A stretch of 64,000 nt of DNA. Origin: Rachycentron canadum (Eukaryota; Chordata; Actinopteri; Carangiformes; Rachycentridae). The DNA lies in assembly GCA_038496675.1 (NCBI GenBank), contig CM076659.1, forward strand, positions 22,913,918 through 22,977,917, in the 5' to 3' direction. The position numbers and the translations under genes are program-made. Numbering within the stretch: the first letter of the stretch is position 1; each line of letters opens with the position of its first letter. The notes under the pieces were generated by a model. That model saw nothing but the letters and a program-made list of their open reading frames with translations, searched no databases and had not been told where the DNA came from. This document shows, piece after piece, positions 44,201 through 56,745 of this stretch.

Positions 44201-44835
44201 GCAGCTAGTAAAACACGAGAATCTACTGGTTACATCCAGGAAAAGGATAACGCTGGTCCCTAAAGGATCAAGTCAGGGTCAGAAACCTTGTTTCAGGGAC
44301 TATAGTTTCAAGTTCATCCAGATAACTAATGTGGAATACATTATTATGTAGTGTCTCATTGTGGAGTGACGACACTGACATCCTCCTGGGGGGCAGCTAG
44401 ACCCAGAGTCCAGGTGAATGTTGGGGTGAAGGTGTGGATTTGCAGCAGCAGCTGCAGCGAGCAGTGTCATAGCTTCATGATGACTGGTGTACACAGCTAT
44501 GCAGGGACGGAGTGGCTGATGGCTTTAATGAACACCATGGCCATGAAAAGGGTTGAAAGAGTTGGAAATATGTGAGAGGAGCATGTCATATGAGCATAGT
44601 AGTAAGCTCAAGTTGGACTGAATGAACTAACTAGAAGTCATCACTTCTTTTGTCACATGAGCATGAAAGTGGCTACATCATGGTTTTAAGTATGATATAG
44701 CAATCATAGCAACACTTTCAGCCCAACTCCCTGCTGCTCCCTCCCATGGACATTTCCTCCAAGTCTGGACCGACCTTTAGACTTCCTACACATGTTTCAT
44801 TTTTAACATGGTTTTCACACATAAAAATTATGTCT
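41280..44835. other. Noncoding DNA, no gene recognised
   Basis: Read on both strands without finding an exon of a known family or a clear element. Open frames here are short. rasgrp3 5' UTR exons could be hidden here. Confidence 0.5.
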
Positions 44836-44839
44836 GAAG

Positions 44840-45475
44840 CTCATCTACTCTGACTTAGAGAAACCTGGATCAGGCCTTGAGCCCTGACCACCACATGCTA
44901 TAATGAGTATGAAAATGTTTAGAGGAGGAAACATCAGAGAAACTCAGCCACGAGTTTGAGCCTCAGTTAGACGCAGACTCAGATCAGGAGAAACAGACCA
45001 GAATCAGAGACCAGCTGACGTATCAGGACGGTTAGCATAGTTAGCATCTTTTGTTCATGTTGATTGTTAGCTGGGACTGCACAGTGGTGCAGTGGTTAGC
45101 AAGGTCACCTCATAGCTAAAGGTTTCTGGATTCAAACCCCGGGAGCCTTTCTGTGTGTAGTTTGCATGTTCTCCCTCTCCCCTCCTCCCTCCGTAGTCCG
45201 TAGTTGTGAATGTGAGTTGTTTAAGGTTGTTTGTCTCTTTATGTCGGGCCTGTGATGGACTGGAGACCTGTCCAGGGTCTCCCCCTCCCCCCAACCCCCA
45301 CACACAGTGTCCCCCTGTGAACCTGCATGGATAAATATGGATAATGGATAGATGATTGTTAGCTTTTAACTGGCAGTGGCTGACACAGACTCAGTGTTAG
45401 TGGTTGTGCTAACACTAACTCTGGCTCTCTGTACTGACAATGTTTCAGGTTTATTTAGCCCCACCCCCTGTTCCC
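44840..45475 (+). repeat. Dispersed repeat family B, copy split by a SINE
   Basis: Blocks such as GAGGAGGAAACATCAGAGAA, GTTTGAGCCTCAGTTAGACG, ATCAGGAGAAACAGACCAGA and GCTGACGTATCAGGACGGTT recur in reverse at 53150-53530. The copy is interrupted at 45073-45353 and resumes with CTTTTAACTGGCAGTGGCTG. Class unknown. Confidence 0.7.
45073..45353 (+). mobile_element. tRNA-derived SINE with target-site duplication
   Basis: The head CACAGTGGTGCAGTGGTTAG holds an A-box-like sequence and GGATTCAAACCCCG a B box. The body GCATGTTCTCC, GTCTCTTTATG, GATGGACTGGAGACCTGTCC is the common fish SINE body, and the tail is GATA-like. It is flanked by the exact 11-bp duplication GATTGTTAGCT at 45062-45072 and 45354-45364. 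Confidence 0.8.
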
Positions 45476-45479
45476 CACA

Positions 45480-46500
45480 AATTGACAGCACTGGCTCCTA
45501 AGGTTTGATGTATGAATCTGTTTCTATGAAACTGTCACTGGTTCACAGCAGGTCAAGGTGGAAACACTCAGTCATGGTGTTGACTCATTATCTCACTCAA
45601 GAAAGTGTTTCTTCATAATCTTCACTTTAATGTTTGTGCTCAATACCACATGCAACATAATCTGTATAATGAGATGTTTTGAGCATCAGAGGGACATGGG
45701 GAGCAATGAGGAAACAGTGTGACTGATCCGGGACGTCCTCGGTATGACTGGCTGTAGTAGCCACAAAGGCTACATGCTCATAGAGGCTGTTTTCAGCCTG
45801 GTCGACATTACGCTTCATCCTGGTAGGAGCAAAAACAGGTCTCTGCTCTGTCACAAGACTAGCACAAACATATTCACACTCAGTCACACCTGAGAGGAAT
45901 CTACAGTCTCCAAATGCTGAATGCTGTTTGTGTCTGGACAGCCAGAGACAGAGAGGCCCCCAGCCAGACTTCACTTCAGACAGCAGCAGTGATCGCTCCC
46001 TCCTATTCATTCACATGCAGTGCCCTGCATGAAAATCACAGCTGACTCCACGTTCTCACTCTGTGACCTGACATGAGGAGGCCTCTGCAGTCAGTGTGAT
46101 CATGCTTCAAAATAAAAGCCCTGATAAATGTATAGTGACAGAGGGAGGACAGTTAATGCTGCTTGTGACGTAGATGTGCATCACAAACAACAAGCAGGCC
46201 ATTCTGGTCCGATAACTTCTCCTCTTCCTCTTCATCACGCTGCTCTCACAGTGTGTCAAACATTAATGCATTATATGTCAACTGCTACAGGACACGCACA
46301 CCAACACATTCTTATGTCAGTCCTCCTTTTGATTTCACAGCTAGGCTCTGCATGTTACAGTCAGCTGTGCCCTTTAGCATTACTTGTGCTTTTCTGCCTC
46401 CACAATGGGTCACTGTGTCTCTGCCTCTGGTTTGTGGATGCGTCACTCTGTGCTCATGCATAGTCCAGTGACATACACTGCTCGTAGGTGCATACACATT
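45480..46500. other. Noncoding DNA, no gene recognised
   Basis: A 127-codon open frame on the minus strand at 45627-46010 has no recognisable domain and no splice context that would support it. Confidence 0.5.
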
Positions 46501-46503
46501 CAG

Positions 46504-46520
46504 ACACACACACACACATA

Positions 46521-46588
<68 letters not shown>
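46504..46588. repeat. CA microsatellite
   Basis: About 40 CA units with a few TA interruptions at the left end. Confidence 0.97.
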
Positions 46589-46589
<1 letters not shown>

Positions 46590-47040
46590 CAAGACAGAAA
46601 GTATAATACAAATGCAAAAACACAAACCTGCACAGACACTCAGATTGACTATGTAATGTCATTTTAACAGTTTAAGAGGCAGAGACACAACATATAATAT
46701 AAAATGACACAAATGAAACCACAGCAGAACCAGAAACTAACATTTTTCATTTCTCTTGCAGCACCAACAGCCATCTGTTCAGTCTGTCACAGAAACACAG
46801 AGTACACAAACTACACACTCAGGTCTTACCCTCTGTGTGGCCGATTGTTAGCTACCATCCAAGTTAAAGCTGCGTCCTCTCAGTGAGACTGCAGCTGCTG
46901 CTGAGCGCTGCAGCTCCTACTGGCTGTCGAGCAGAGAGACTCCCATGGTGGAGCCAGTACTACACTACGACCTCCTCCTCCTGTTGGTAAACACAGCAGC
47001 CTGGAGCAGCAGCAGTCCTGCCAGTCCTGCCATGTGACCC

Positions 47041-47069
47041 CCACACACACACGCACGCACGCACACACA

Positions 47070-47132
<63 letters not shown>
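47041..47132. repeat. CA microsatellite with CG interruptions
   Basis: CA units with ACGC interruptions at the left, then a pure tract to 47132. Confidence 0.97.
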
Positions 47133-47135
<3 letters not shown>

Positions 47136-47574
47136 TTTATGTGTATTTATGAGTTTGAGTCTTATCAAAAGAACAACACAAATTAAATTCTAGAAATAGA
47201 AAATAAAACTGTTTACTAATCACTATTTTCTTTTCATAGTTTAATTTTATACAGTAAATTTTCTATCAGTAACATTAACATTTGTGATTATCGTTGCAGT
47301 AGTAAACACAAATAACTCACTACATTAACATTAAAGACCATGTTATATTAGAGCCCATGTCTTCCTGTTCCTGTCACCTGTTTAAAGACACATTTACAGT
47401 TGCAGTAACTGCTTCACACACTTGGTGGCAGTAGAATAAACTGGAGACACTGACGTTCATCCACAGCTGAGAGGAAGCTTCATTCTACAGTTAATACTGA
47501 GAGGTCAGTTCTTGTTTAAGAAGAGGAAGGGTGGGTTATTACAGAATTTTACTTTCTTGCCATTTTCTCCTGTT

Positions 47575-47775
47575 TGTCATTTGTCTGTTGGCCATCTGGA
47601 TTTTTTGAAACCAGATGAAAGCACATTTAGCGGAAGAGTCTATTGGTCTATTTTCTTCTAAATGGGATCATCCAAAATGAACATTGTGTTGTATAAAACT
47701 AGAGACTGACCATAAACTCCCCTGATAGTCATTAGATAGATGGAGGTTTAAGGCTGTCCATATTTATAGACAGAT
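47575..47775 (+). repeat. Dispersed repeat family A, degraded copy 6
   Basis: Keeps CCATCTGGATTTTTTGAAAC, GTCTATTTTCTTCTAAATGG, ATGAACATTGTGTTGTAT, ACTAGAGACTGACCATAAAC and a degraded end near TTATAGACAGATTATGG. The middle is deleted. Confidence 0.65.
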
Positions 47776-47779
47776 TATG

Positions 47780-49225
47780 GGTAGGATTCAGCAGATACAG
47801 CATGGTCTGGTGACACCACTGTCATTCTGCTTTTCTTTGAACTAATAACTAACTAATACACAGTCATCTTCTAACCCTTGGAACCTATTCTATTATTCTG
47901 ATGGATCCTTTGTATGTGATGAAGTGAGCAACGCCATTAAGATGTCTGATTCAAAGAAAACATTTCAAAAAACGACAACGATGTGTTGACTGTGTACCAC
48001 ATGATTGTGATCTTCATCAAAACTCATCATGTTCAGTCTTTAGGCTGCAACACAGAGGTCTGCCCAAAAAGTTTCTAAAGGGTCAGAAGATGAAAACTGT
48101 TGTGGATCCACTGTAAATCCCCTGATGATGATGAAGGTGTAAAAGAGCAACAGCCAATGGGAAAAGTCTGACACTCAGCCAGCCAATGGTGTCACTTACT
48201 GTACAATAGATTAAAGAGCCAGACAAAGAGGTCCACTTCAAAAGGGGGTCACCATGTACAACTTAAACACAGAGTTTAGACCATCCACAGTGGAGCTACA
48301 GTGAGGGAGACTGTGGCTTTTAAATTTTTCGGAACACTAGCTGTGACAGGTGAGCTACGATCTGCCACGCCACAGACCTAATCCTCTGGTACACTTCACT
48401 GAGGACACGCAACTTCCTGTGTCAATACTGATCTCAAACAGTGAGGTGGGCTAAATCCACCCTCCACTCAACAACCTCCATTAATATTTCTTCTTATATT
48501 AATAGAAGCTGGGACAGCGTTCATCATATGCACACAACATTTGAGACATCTCCAACAACAACATTTTACTTTTTCAGCACCAGCAGGTTCCAGGTCTCTA
48601 AACCCATGGATTAATTCCTCAGTGGATTTTAGTCAAAGCCTGAATGAAAACACGTCACACCTGTGGGTGTTACGTTCCTCAGATTAACACATGAAACACA
48701 CAGAAAGGTCATATTCCCTCCTGCTGTCTGTTAATCATGTCTCTTTGCGTCTTCTTCTTCTTCTGCAGTGGCCAGACACCAGACACCACCAGATGTTTAT
48801 CTCAACAAACCCACTCCTACTCACACCATCCTACACCACGTTAGGGTGGAAACTGACCTGCAGCCTGGTGAGTGTTTTCATTAACTCCACAGGTAAAACT
48901 GCAGCCAGTGACTGGATTTATGAATAAATGGAACAATTTTATAAATTCAAAGAGGCGGGGGTCAGATTACAGTCAGTGTGCTCTGTGCAGCGTCCCCTGT
49001 AACAACCAATGAAATAATTATGCTAATTAGAGTTTGTATGTGTCAGTGCTGCTGCTGGTTATGAATGTGATTAATTTAAATGAACCTCTACTGTTCAGGA
49101 GTAAGAAAAGCCAGGTCATTTATGTAATGACCACACAGACACAGTGGAAGAAGTCATCTGCTCCTCGTCCAACAGGAAGTGAGGCTGCTCTGCTGCAGTA
49201 AAGTCAGGTGACAGGGAGGTATGGG
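47780..49225. other. Noncoding DNA, no gene recognised
   Basis: No exon or known element seen. Confidence 0.5.
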
Positions 49226-49227
49226 AT

Positions 49228-49445
49228 TGTCCATCCATCCATTATCTATACCGTTTATCCATGGGGGGCCGGAGGCAATCCCAGCTGAAATTGGGTGAGG
49301 GTGGGGTCCATCCTAGACAGGTCACAGTCTATTTCAGGGCCAACATACAGGGACAAACAACCATTCATGCCCACACTCTCGCCTACAGGCAATTTAGAGT
49401 CACCAGTTAACCTAAACATGCATGAACCCTGTGCTACCTGGTGTT
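49228..49445 (-). mobile_element. SINE body, reverse orientation
   Basis: Read on the plus strand: TCCATCCATCCATTATCTAT, AATCCCAGCTGAAATTGGGT, TAGACAGGTCACAGTC and GGCAATTTAGAGTCACCAGT TAACCTAAAC. This is the reverse of a widespread fish SINE body and tail. The tRNA head is missing. Confidence 0.7.
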
Positions 49446-49712
49446 GGATAAAAATCGCAGCTATATGTTGCTTCAGGTGATCTTATTAACCTGTAATATT
49501 ATAAGATATATTAAGACTTCTCTACACTCCATAAATATAAATGCCTATAAAGACTGACTGTGTAACTTGTTAACTAGCAGCGCAATCTTGCAACCTCACA
49601 CAGTATGTGTCCAGGTACATGATGTGCACCTCATGAATCACCCATGCATAGAGAATGAATGAATGAAACACTGGGAAATAAAGAATCAGTGTCCTAGAAA
49701 CTCACTCATTAG

Positions 49713-50100
49713 CGGTTTTTAACCTGTGGCCTGGAGTCCACTGGTGAGCCGTGAAGGTATTGCAAGTGGGCCAACAAATAATTTGGAAACCAGAACAATT
49801 TTGATGAAAAGCTGTAATTGTAAAATGATATGTACACTGGCTTTTGACTGTTCAATCAATGATAGGAACTTCTATGTTGTTGCATAGAAGTCTCCCTGTC
49901 AAACAAAAAAGAAACATTTAACTTCCAATTCTTTCAGTCCTGAAGGTTCTATCATTACCATTAAACCATGCGTGAATTGAGAAGGTATGGAACCCACAAC
50001 CCCATAACTATACAGGTAGGCCCCTGTATAGTTATTGGGTTGGCTGTGGGCTCTCAACGTGAGATTTTCATGTGGAAAAGGGTGAAAACCACTGCACTAC
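49713..50100. mobile_element. hAT-like non-autonomous element (weak call)
   Basis: The left end GCGGTTTTTAACCTGTGGCC and the right end reading GTGCAGTGGTTTTCACCC in reverse resemble the CAGNGGTTNTCAACC ends of hAT elements. An internal hairpin lies at about 49991-50054, with arms CCATAACTATACAGG and CCTGTATAGTTATTGG. No 8-bp target duplication could be shown. A partial relative (GGTTCCCAACCTGTGAGTC) is at 51429-51500. Confidence 0.4.
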
Positions 50101-50458
50101 CTACAACCTAGAGACTACAGTTTTGGGTGGAGGAGAGTCCTGATGAGACCTGATGAAGTCTGACTTTAAGTTTTTTCAGTTCCAAGAGACAAAGACAAAC
50201 ATTGAGAATCTCAGTGTCTGTGTCACTGTTAAAGTCTGATATGATGTGGCTTTAGTTAAATGTGTATTCTGGCATCATCAGCAGAACAGAGTCTGGCTGC
50301 AGTTAACTCTGGATCTGACATGACTGAGTCTTGCAAAATGTGTCTGACAGTGTATTAGAGTCTTTTATTTGGTTTCTATTCAGAGAATAATTAGGTGTCT
50401 GAGAATCATGTCTTTAGTCTCTAATACAGAATTACAGAAAAAAGCAGATTGCTCCTTC

Positions 50459-50735
50459 ACTCCCCACCCCCACCAATGAGCCTTGACCCCTGACCCTGTC
50501 TGTGGTCCAGTGGTTCTCCTTCCTTGGACCACTTCTGGTAGGAACATCCCACAGAGCTGCAGTGTTGGAGAAGCTCTGACTCAGTCGTCACATCACAGTT
50601 TGGTCAAAGTCAAAGTCCCTCACATCCTCACTCTTGACCATTTTTCCTGCTTCAACACATCAACTTCAGGACTAAATGTTCAGCTGCTGCCTGATATATC
50701 CACCACTGACAGGTAACCATGGTAACCATGGTGAT
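50459..50735 (-). mobile_element. Partial copy of the Tc1-like element found in ltbp1
   Basis: Nearly identical to 61183-61466 over CTGTGGTCCAGTGGTTCTCC, CAGAGCTGCAGTGTTGGAGA, CAGTTTGGTCAAAGTCAAAG and CTGCTGCCTGATATATCCAC. It corresponds to the N-terminal transposase end. The inverted terminus is missing. Confidence 0.75.
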
Positions 50736-50739
50736 GCTA

Positions 50740-51530
50740 TGGCTGATCAGTGTATTTGTATTTAATCACTAAATTAGAGTCAGATTTACTGTGTCAACAG
50801 TGAGAAGCAGCTGTAACATGTTTAATATGAACGTGGAGACAGAAGTGTGAAAGTCTGCTGATCCAAACTCATGAATGAAGGTAACTGTAATGAACTACTA
50901 CCACTACTGTAATCAGAGCAGGGATGGTGTGTGTCTGTTTTGTAACTGCTCTGTGAGGCAGCTGGGGACACACTAGTTTGAATCTGAGATGTGTTACTGT
51001 GGCCCAGAGGTCAGGTTATTATTCTACAGGAGGACGAGTGGGTTGACGTGTTCACTCTCAACAGCTCTACAGCCATTGATAGGGACACTAACATTACTAA
51101 GTCACAGGCAACTGAGTGAGGAGCTGCTGTGGGTCTGTAACAGCTGAAAATGTGATGTGTGTGTGTACTTCATCTCTTCTGTAGGTCCAGTGTGACAAAC
51201 AATAACTAGGACCTTAATATTCAAATGGTGCCACTGTATTATTACTCTTATGTCAGACTGAGTGTCATCTTTGGCCACATGTCTCTAAGCTAAATATTTT
51301 GAATCAAGACTTAAAAGGTCAGGAATTAAAAAGGTCACAGCTCAAAAATCTCACAACCGCAGTCAGAGACAGACAAACAAGATCCAAAGGCAGCTTTGAC
51401 CTACCATCATTCCCTCCTCACTCCTCTCTGGTTCCCAACCTGTGAGTCAGGGCCTGTGGTTGGCCATGAAGGCATTGCAAGTAGGCAGATAAATCATTTG
51501 TATCCATCTGTCCACATCACAGGGCTGATG
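50740..51530. other. Noncoding DNA, no gene recognised
   Basis: No exon seen. The only recognisable piece is the hAT-like fragment near 51429-51500. Confidence 0.5.

Positions 51531-51533
<3 letters not shown>

Positions 51534-51613
<80 letters not shown>
51534..51613. repeat. CA microsatellite
   Basis: About 39 pure CA units. Confidence 0.97.
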
Positions 51614-51614
<1 letters not shown>

Positions 51615-51616
<2 letters not shown>

Positions 51617-53105
51617 TCTACAGCACAAGAAGTAGAACTGACACAAACTGTTTTGTTCCGATCATGTGATATAAAAGACAGAACCATAACACAATGAAAC
51701 ATATAATCAGCAGTGAGTCCTGATAAAGACCACAATCCCACTAAACATCTGGAACAAGGATCAGTGTTGATCTAGAGCAGAACTGTCACAATCTGCTCTC
51801 TGCTCCTTAAAACCACATTACAACTAATTTCAGGAGATTCAAACATGTGAGCACCTTACCTTCCAATCTGCTGAGATCTACCAGCAGACCACATGGATCC
51901 ACACTCTCAACATGCTTATCCACATATCCCTCATTCACATCAGAGTCTACTAAACCAGTGTAGTGGTCACGTCCTCAGAGCTGGATCAAATGTGTGTCTC
52001 TTTGTGTGTCTCAGCAACATAGCACTGCTGTGTGTCCAGTCAGGACTGAGCCCTGTGAGTGAGTTGTTTGTCTAAACGGCCACTAGACTTCCTTCAATTC
52101 TTTCCAAACTTAGTTTTCCTGCCTGTGTTGGTTGGTTTCCTTGGACAGAGCTAAATATAGGGACCACACAAGGTAACGTGGAACAGAGTGCAGTAGGAAA
52201 CGCATCACAATATGCTTGTGCGCACATTGGTGTTTGTTTCTGTGTGTCTTCCTGTCTCAGATCCCAGCAGCAGCCATGATACATCAGTCCAGTAAATGTG
52301 CAAAGACACAAGGTCACAGCTTTAGATGACTTCATTTTGTGATTTTCAATCTGTATCAGTTTTCTATATCAGTGATTTTCTGCCCAGCCCCCATCACCAG
52401 TGGGGTGGAGTGTGTGTTGATGCCTTGTTGTTTGCACTTGTGTGCGAGAGTGAACATGATGACGTTGTACACATTGTTTTGTCTCTAAAAATGTCGCCTA
52501 AACACAAACACTGATGGCACATCCTGCTGCACAAAGAGAACTGAGCTGCCTCACAGACTGCGTGACAACCTTCAGTCCACTAACAGGACACACTGAGTGA
52601 GAATATACAAATATCTTTCTCCTTTTATTATACATGCACATAAAACAAGGCCTAAACATCAGACTTCAGTAAATTTAAACTGAAAAACTCTTACCTGCAA
52701 ACACAGTGCATATACACTATATCGACATTATATACACATGTGCATATTTGGGTCATTTTAAGGTCTATGATGTCTAAAGGTCGACCTCCATGTGGTCTTT
52801 GATTATAAATCAGGTCCAGGTTCTATATTAATACAATTAAAGTCTCAGTCCACAGAGAAATGCTCACAGTCTGTTTTCAGAAACTGAGCCTTAAAACCAG
52901 CCTCAGGACTTCTGGAACTTTGTGATGTCACAAAACATGTTTTCTGTTCTGTACTGTCAGTGGGATGCAGTCAACAGATACATCTGTTATTCAATCACAA
53001 GACCTGCTTGATGGTAATAATAAGACTAACAATAATAATCAAACTAATAATGACTACCAATGAGAGGCTGCAGTCACTGATGTGGACGAACATATGATGA
53101 ATTAA
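51615..53105. other. Noncoding DNA, no gene recognised
   Basis: No exon seen. A block near 52870-52940 (GAGCCTTAAAACCAGCCTCA, ACTTTGTGATGTCACAA) is repeated near 36838-36900 in a rasgrp3 intron. Confidence 0.5.
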
Positions 53106-53149
53106 GGTGTTTGCACCTTGACCTGCTGTGAACCAATGACAGATTCAGA

Positions 53150-53530
53150 CAGTCGGGGATTCAGGGTTAAATAAACCTGAACCATCAGTACAGAGAGCCA
53201 GAGTTAGCATTAGCACAACCACTAACACTGTCAACCACTGCCAGTTACAAGCTAACAAACAAGTAAAAGATGCTAACTATGCTAACCGTCCTGATACGTC
53301 AGCTGGTCTCTGACTCTGGTCTGTTTCTCCTGATCTGAGTCTGCGTCTAACTGAGGCTCAAACACGTGGCTGAGTCTCTCTGATGTTTCCTCCTCTAAAC
53401 ATTTTCATACTCTGTCTTTCATCTGTCGACCTGGAGCCAGCAGGTGGTGGTCGGGCTCAAGGCCTAGTCCAGGTTTTTCTAAGTCAGAGCTGCATCATTT
53501 TTATGCATGAAAACCATGTTACATAAAATT
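53150..53530 (-). repeat. Dispersed repeat family B, copy 2
   Basis: Reverse copy of 44840-45475 without the SINE: CAGAGAGCCAGAGTTAGCAT, AACCACTAACACTGTCAACC, AACCGTCCTGATACGTCAGC, CGTCTAACTGAGGCTCAAAC and CTCTGATGTTTCCTCCTCTA. It represents the empty form of that site's element. Confidence 0.75.
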
Positions 53531-53534
53531 CAAA

Positions 53535-54595
53535 TTATGAAATTATAAATCATTAAAAAAATATATGAACCATAGCAGAGGATTTAAAACATGACTGACG
53601 GAAGTTTAACTTTAATGTTTTGTTTGTAAATCTGGACGAGTCACGCACAAGTCATTGTGCAGATGTAGTTAGTATCTGTGCTATTAAACCTGACACTGTC
53701 AGTCAACACAGCTGAAATACCTCTGTTAGCATTTATTAGCTTTAGCAAATGTAAAGGAGGAGGTTCAGATCAGATGAGAATTATCATGGGCATCGGGTAA
53801 GGATGCATGTAAAAGGGAAAAAAAATCCTAAAACCTCAATCATCTGACAAAAGTTTATTCTCAAAATTAATCTCAAATCTTGAAAAAATTGCTTATAGAC
53901 ATGGAAGGGTAGAAAACACATGCTGCTGGATCTGAAAAGAAACAAATAGAAAGTAAAGATTAAACTAGGTCTAATAATAGAATAAAGAGAAATAAGGATA
54001 AATTCTCAGATTAATACGGACATAATATAAAACTAAACATATGGCAACTTCTGACCAGAAAAAGACGCTATGCAATGGTGAAAGAGATAGAATGAACAGG
54101 AGTGAACTCTTTAAATAATCTTGTGGTGACCAGGTGAACTCAATCAGCTAAATGGGGAGTGGTCAGGGTGAAAACAAGAGCCAATCAGTGATTATGGGGA
54201 AGGAAGTGGCGTAGGTGAAGAAAAGAAGAGGAAAACGGGGAAGAAAAAAGGAAACTGTACTTTACAGCTGCTAGGTTCAGTGGTAAACCTTAAGTTATGC
54301 TGCTTTTGGTTATTATGCATCACACAGACAGAAAATCCATGAAGCGATACAGCAGAGACCACTGAATGCTAGGAAGTGTATTGTGGAGACAGCTCAATAA
54401 ACTTCCATATGTTGGAACTCAGAATTCAAAGTTAAATATGCACTCACCTGACTGTGATCCAGGCTGACTTCACCTCCAGGTGGTCTCTGTTTCAAACCAT
54501 GATCCTGTCAGAGGTCATCAGCATCAGCAGGTGAACAATGTGTCTTCAACAGTTTCTACAAACACTATCCTTTCCCTTTTCACCATCTCTCTCCT
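53535..54595. other. Noncoding DNA, no gene recognised
   Basis: AT-rich, no exon seen. Confidence 0.5.

Positions 54596-54598
<3 letters not shown>

Positions 54599-54646
<48 letters not shown>
54599..54646. repeat. CA microsatellite
   Basis: About 24 CA units. Confidence 0.95.
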
Positions 54647-54648
<2 letters not shown>

Positions 54649-54664
54649 GACACACACATAGTCT

Positions 54665-56530
54665 ATAAATAGATTCTGAGTTTACTGAAAACTAAGGATG
54701 GTGAGCCGCAGCTCTGCAAATGTCACAGTTACAGTCCTGTTACAGAGACTCGGAGAGAAAGTGATCCTGTTGTTGAGTCTCCTCTCAAATACAGCTCAGC
54801 TTCAATGTACCACAATGATATTATAACACATTGGGTCTATTACAACACGGAAGATAGTTAATGATTGAAAAGAGAGCCTGCTATACATCTTCAGAATTTC
54901 AAGATCTTTGTGAGAGACTGAATGTGGAAACAGAAGCTGGTTCATTTAATAACTGCCCTGGAGCTTTTTATTGTATCACTTGATCTTCCTCAACAGATGG
55001 ACTTGAAGCCAATGTCTATGATGAGTTCTCAGGGTGGAGATTCTGACTTCTAGTGTCCACAACTTCTGAAGAAGAACATGTGATATGACTGAGAGCCCCA
55101 GAACATTTACTAATGATGACAGACTTTGATGATGCTCAGAGGATGGACCCAGAGCTTGACATTTCAATTTCAAGGTGATATCTGCAAACATCCGTGTTCC
55201 CTTAGAGGAAGTATGTTTTACTGAGGTTTCTGAAACAGTAAAACCAACCATCCAGTCACCGTGATCACTTCCTGTAGAGCAGCCTTTCTCAAAGTGTGAT
55301 CCATATTTTTTTTAATCATATTTGCTAAAATGTGATGTTTTAAATGTGTTGAATGTGTTAAATATAGTGTTTCTCTGTGTCTACAGAGCCTGTTAGTGAC
55401 GTTCTGTAGACATGGCCTGTGAGACAGCTGACTAAGCTGAGGGACACAGTGTTCAGGAGTGTGTCCCTAACCTCTACATGTGTCCTTACTTATTACAACT
55501 CAGTTCCTCTGTCAATAATAAACTAACATACTACTAGCAGCCATGGTCATAGAGAGAGGAGTTAATGAATAAACTAGCCTGAACTGATTAAATGTGATGT
55601 GGTGTTTTTCTTTTGTTATACTTGTTACTCCAGTTGTGATTGTATAATTAATGTGGTGTGTGCAATCACCTTGGTGATAAAGTGACCATTAGAACTACTA
55701 CTATCACTCTGTCAGTTAAAAAGCGAGTGTTATGAGTGTGTGGATGATCTTTTGAGGCAGCCAAAGAACCAACACTGATCTCAGGAACACGTTCTACAGA
55801 GTGTTCCACTGTTGTGGAGGTGGAGCAGGTCACCGTGCCCAGTACAAAACTGCAGGCCCAGTAGCTGCAGTACGGGACTGGGAACATCTGTCTACTCTCA
55901 CGTACATTTATTCCGACTCTGTATTATCCTGCATCCTCATTTGTTCCTACAGCTTGTTCTTCTTTTCATCACTCAGTAACCCTGAAGGTCAGAAGGTCAT
56001 TATTCTGGTGAGAGGCCCTGTTCCAATCACAAGTGGTCAGCTCTTGTGATTGGATCTAACCATACAAATAAACAAGTATGCAGTGTTGTTTTTAGCCAAC
56101 CATAGAGATGCTTCCATTGTCAATGTGCCTGTGAGTGGGAGAGAGAGAGAGAGAGAGAGCACGGTACAGAAGGGTTGACAGTGAAATCAGGTTTTATCCA
56201 TTGGTTAGATACTTTATATATCCCAAGGGAAATAAAGAAACAGTAAAATATTTTAGGTTCATTATGAAACTGTGTTGGGACTATTTTTTGTTGAGGCTCT
56301 CAACCTCTCTCCTACGAATATGGTCTGACTGATCAGATCTCAAATGCCTCCTCAAGGCATCTTAGGTGTGTTCACAGATGAGCTGTTGCTTGTGACATTC
56401 ACATAAGACAGATGTTCTTCAGGTAAGGACAGGGCTCCATTAAAGTTTAATAATCTTTTTTTTTTCAACTGAAACTGGATTCAATTAGCTATTTGTAAGT
56501 TTTACTATTGTGTCATACAGTAGCTACTGT
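54665..56530. other. Noncoding DNA, no gene recognised
   Basis: No exon seen. GA microsatellite at about 56138-56159. A short block near 56325-56385 (TCTGACTGATCAGATCTCAA, GGTGTGTTCACA) is related to 58763-58810. Confidence 0.5.
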
Positions 56531-56539
56531 GCATTAACT

Positions 56540-56745
56540 GGTAAGAGATTATAATACATCCTCTGAGCAGCTGCTTCTTCAGGACAGACTCAACACTACA
56601 GTGATGACCACCTCTGGAGACAGAACCGGTTCTACTAGACTGGTAGGTAAACAGCTACCAATGCTAATGTTAGCTATGTGGCATTAAAACTAAATTAAAA
56701 GCAACATTAAAATCTCCATACAGCTCCTTTAAAGACGGATATGCA
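56540..56745 (+). repeat. Dispersed repeat family C copy
   Basis: TCTGAGCAGCTGCTTCTTCA, GGTAGGTAAACAGCTACCAA, TGCTAATGTTAGCTATG and AGCTCCTTTAA are shared with the pieces at 25860-26135 (reverse) and 27890-29170. Confidence 0.5.

Noticed and set aside
45627..46010. 127-codon minus-strand open frame
   Set aside because: No recognisable domain, no splice or promoter context. Length is within chance for this much DNA.
46312..46662. Open frames made of alternating Cys-Val or Thr-His (also near 46880-47168, 51396-51741, 54480-54668)
   Set aside because: CA/GT microsatellites read in frame.
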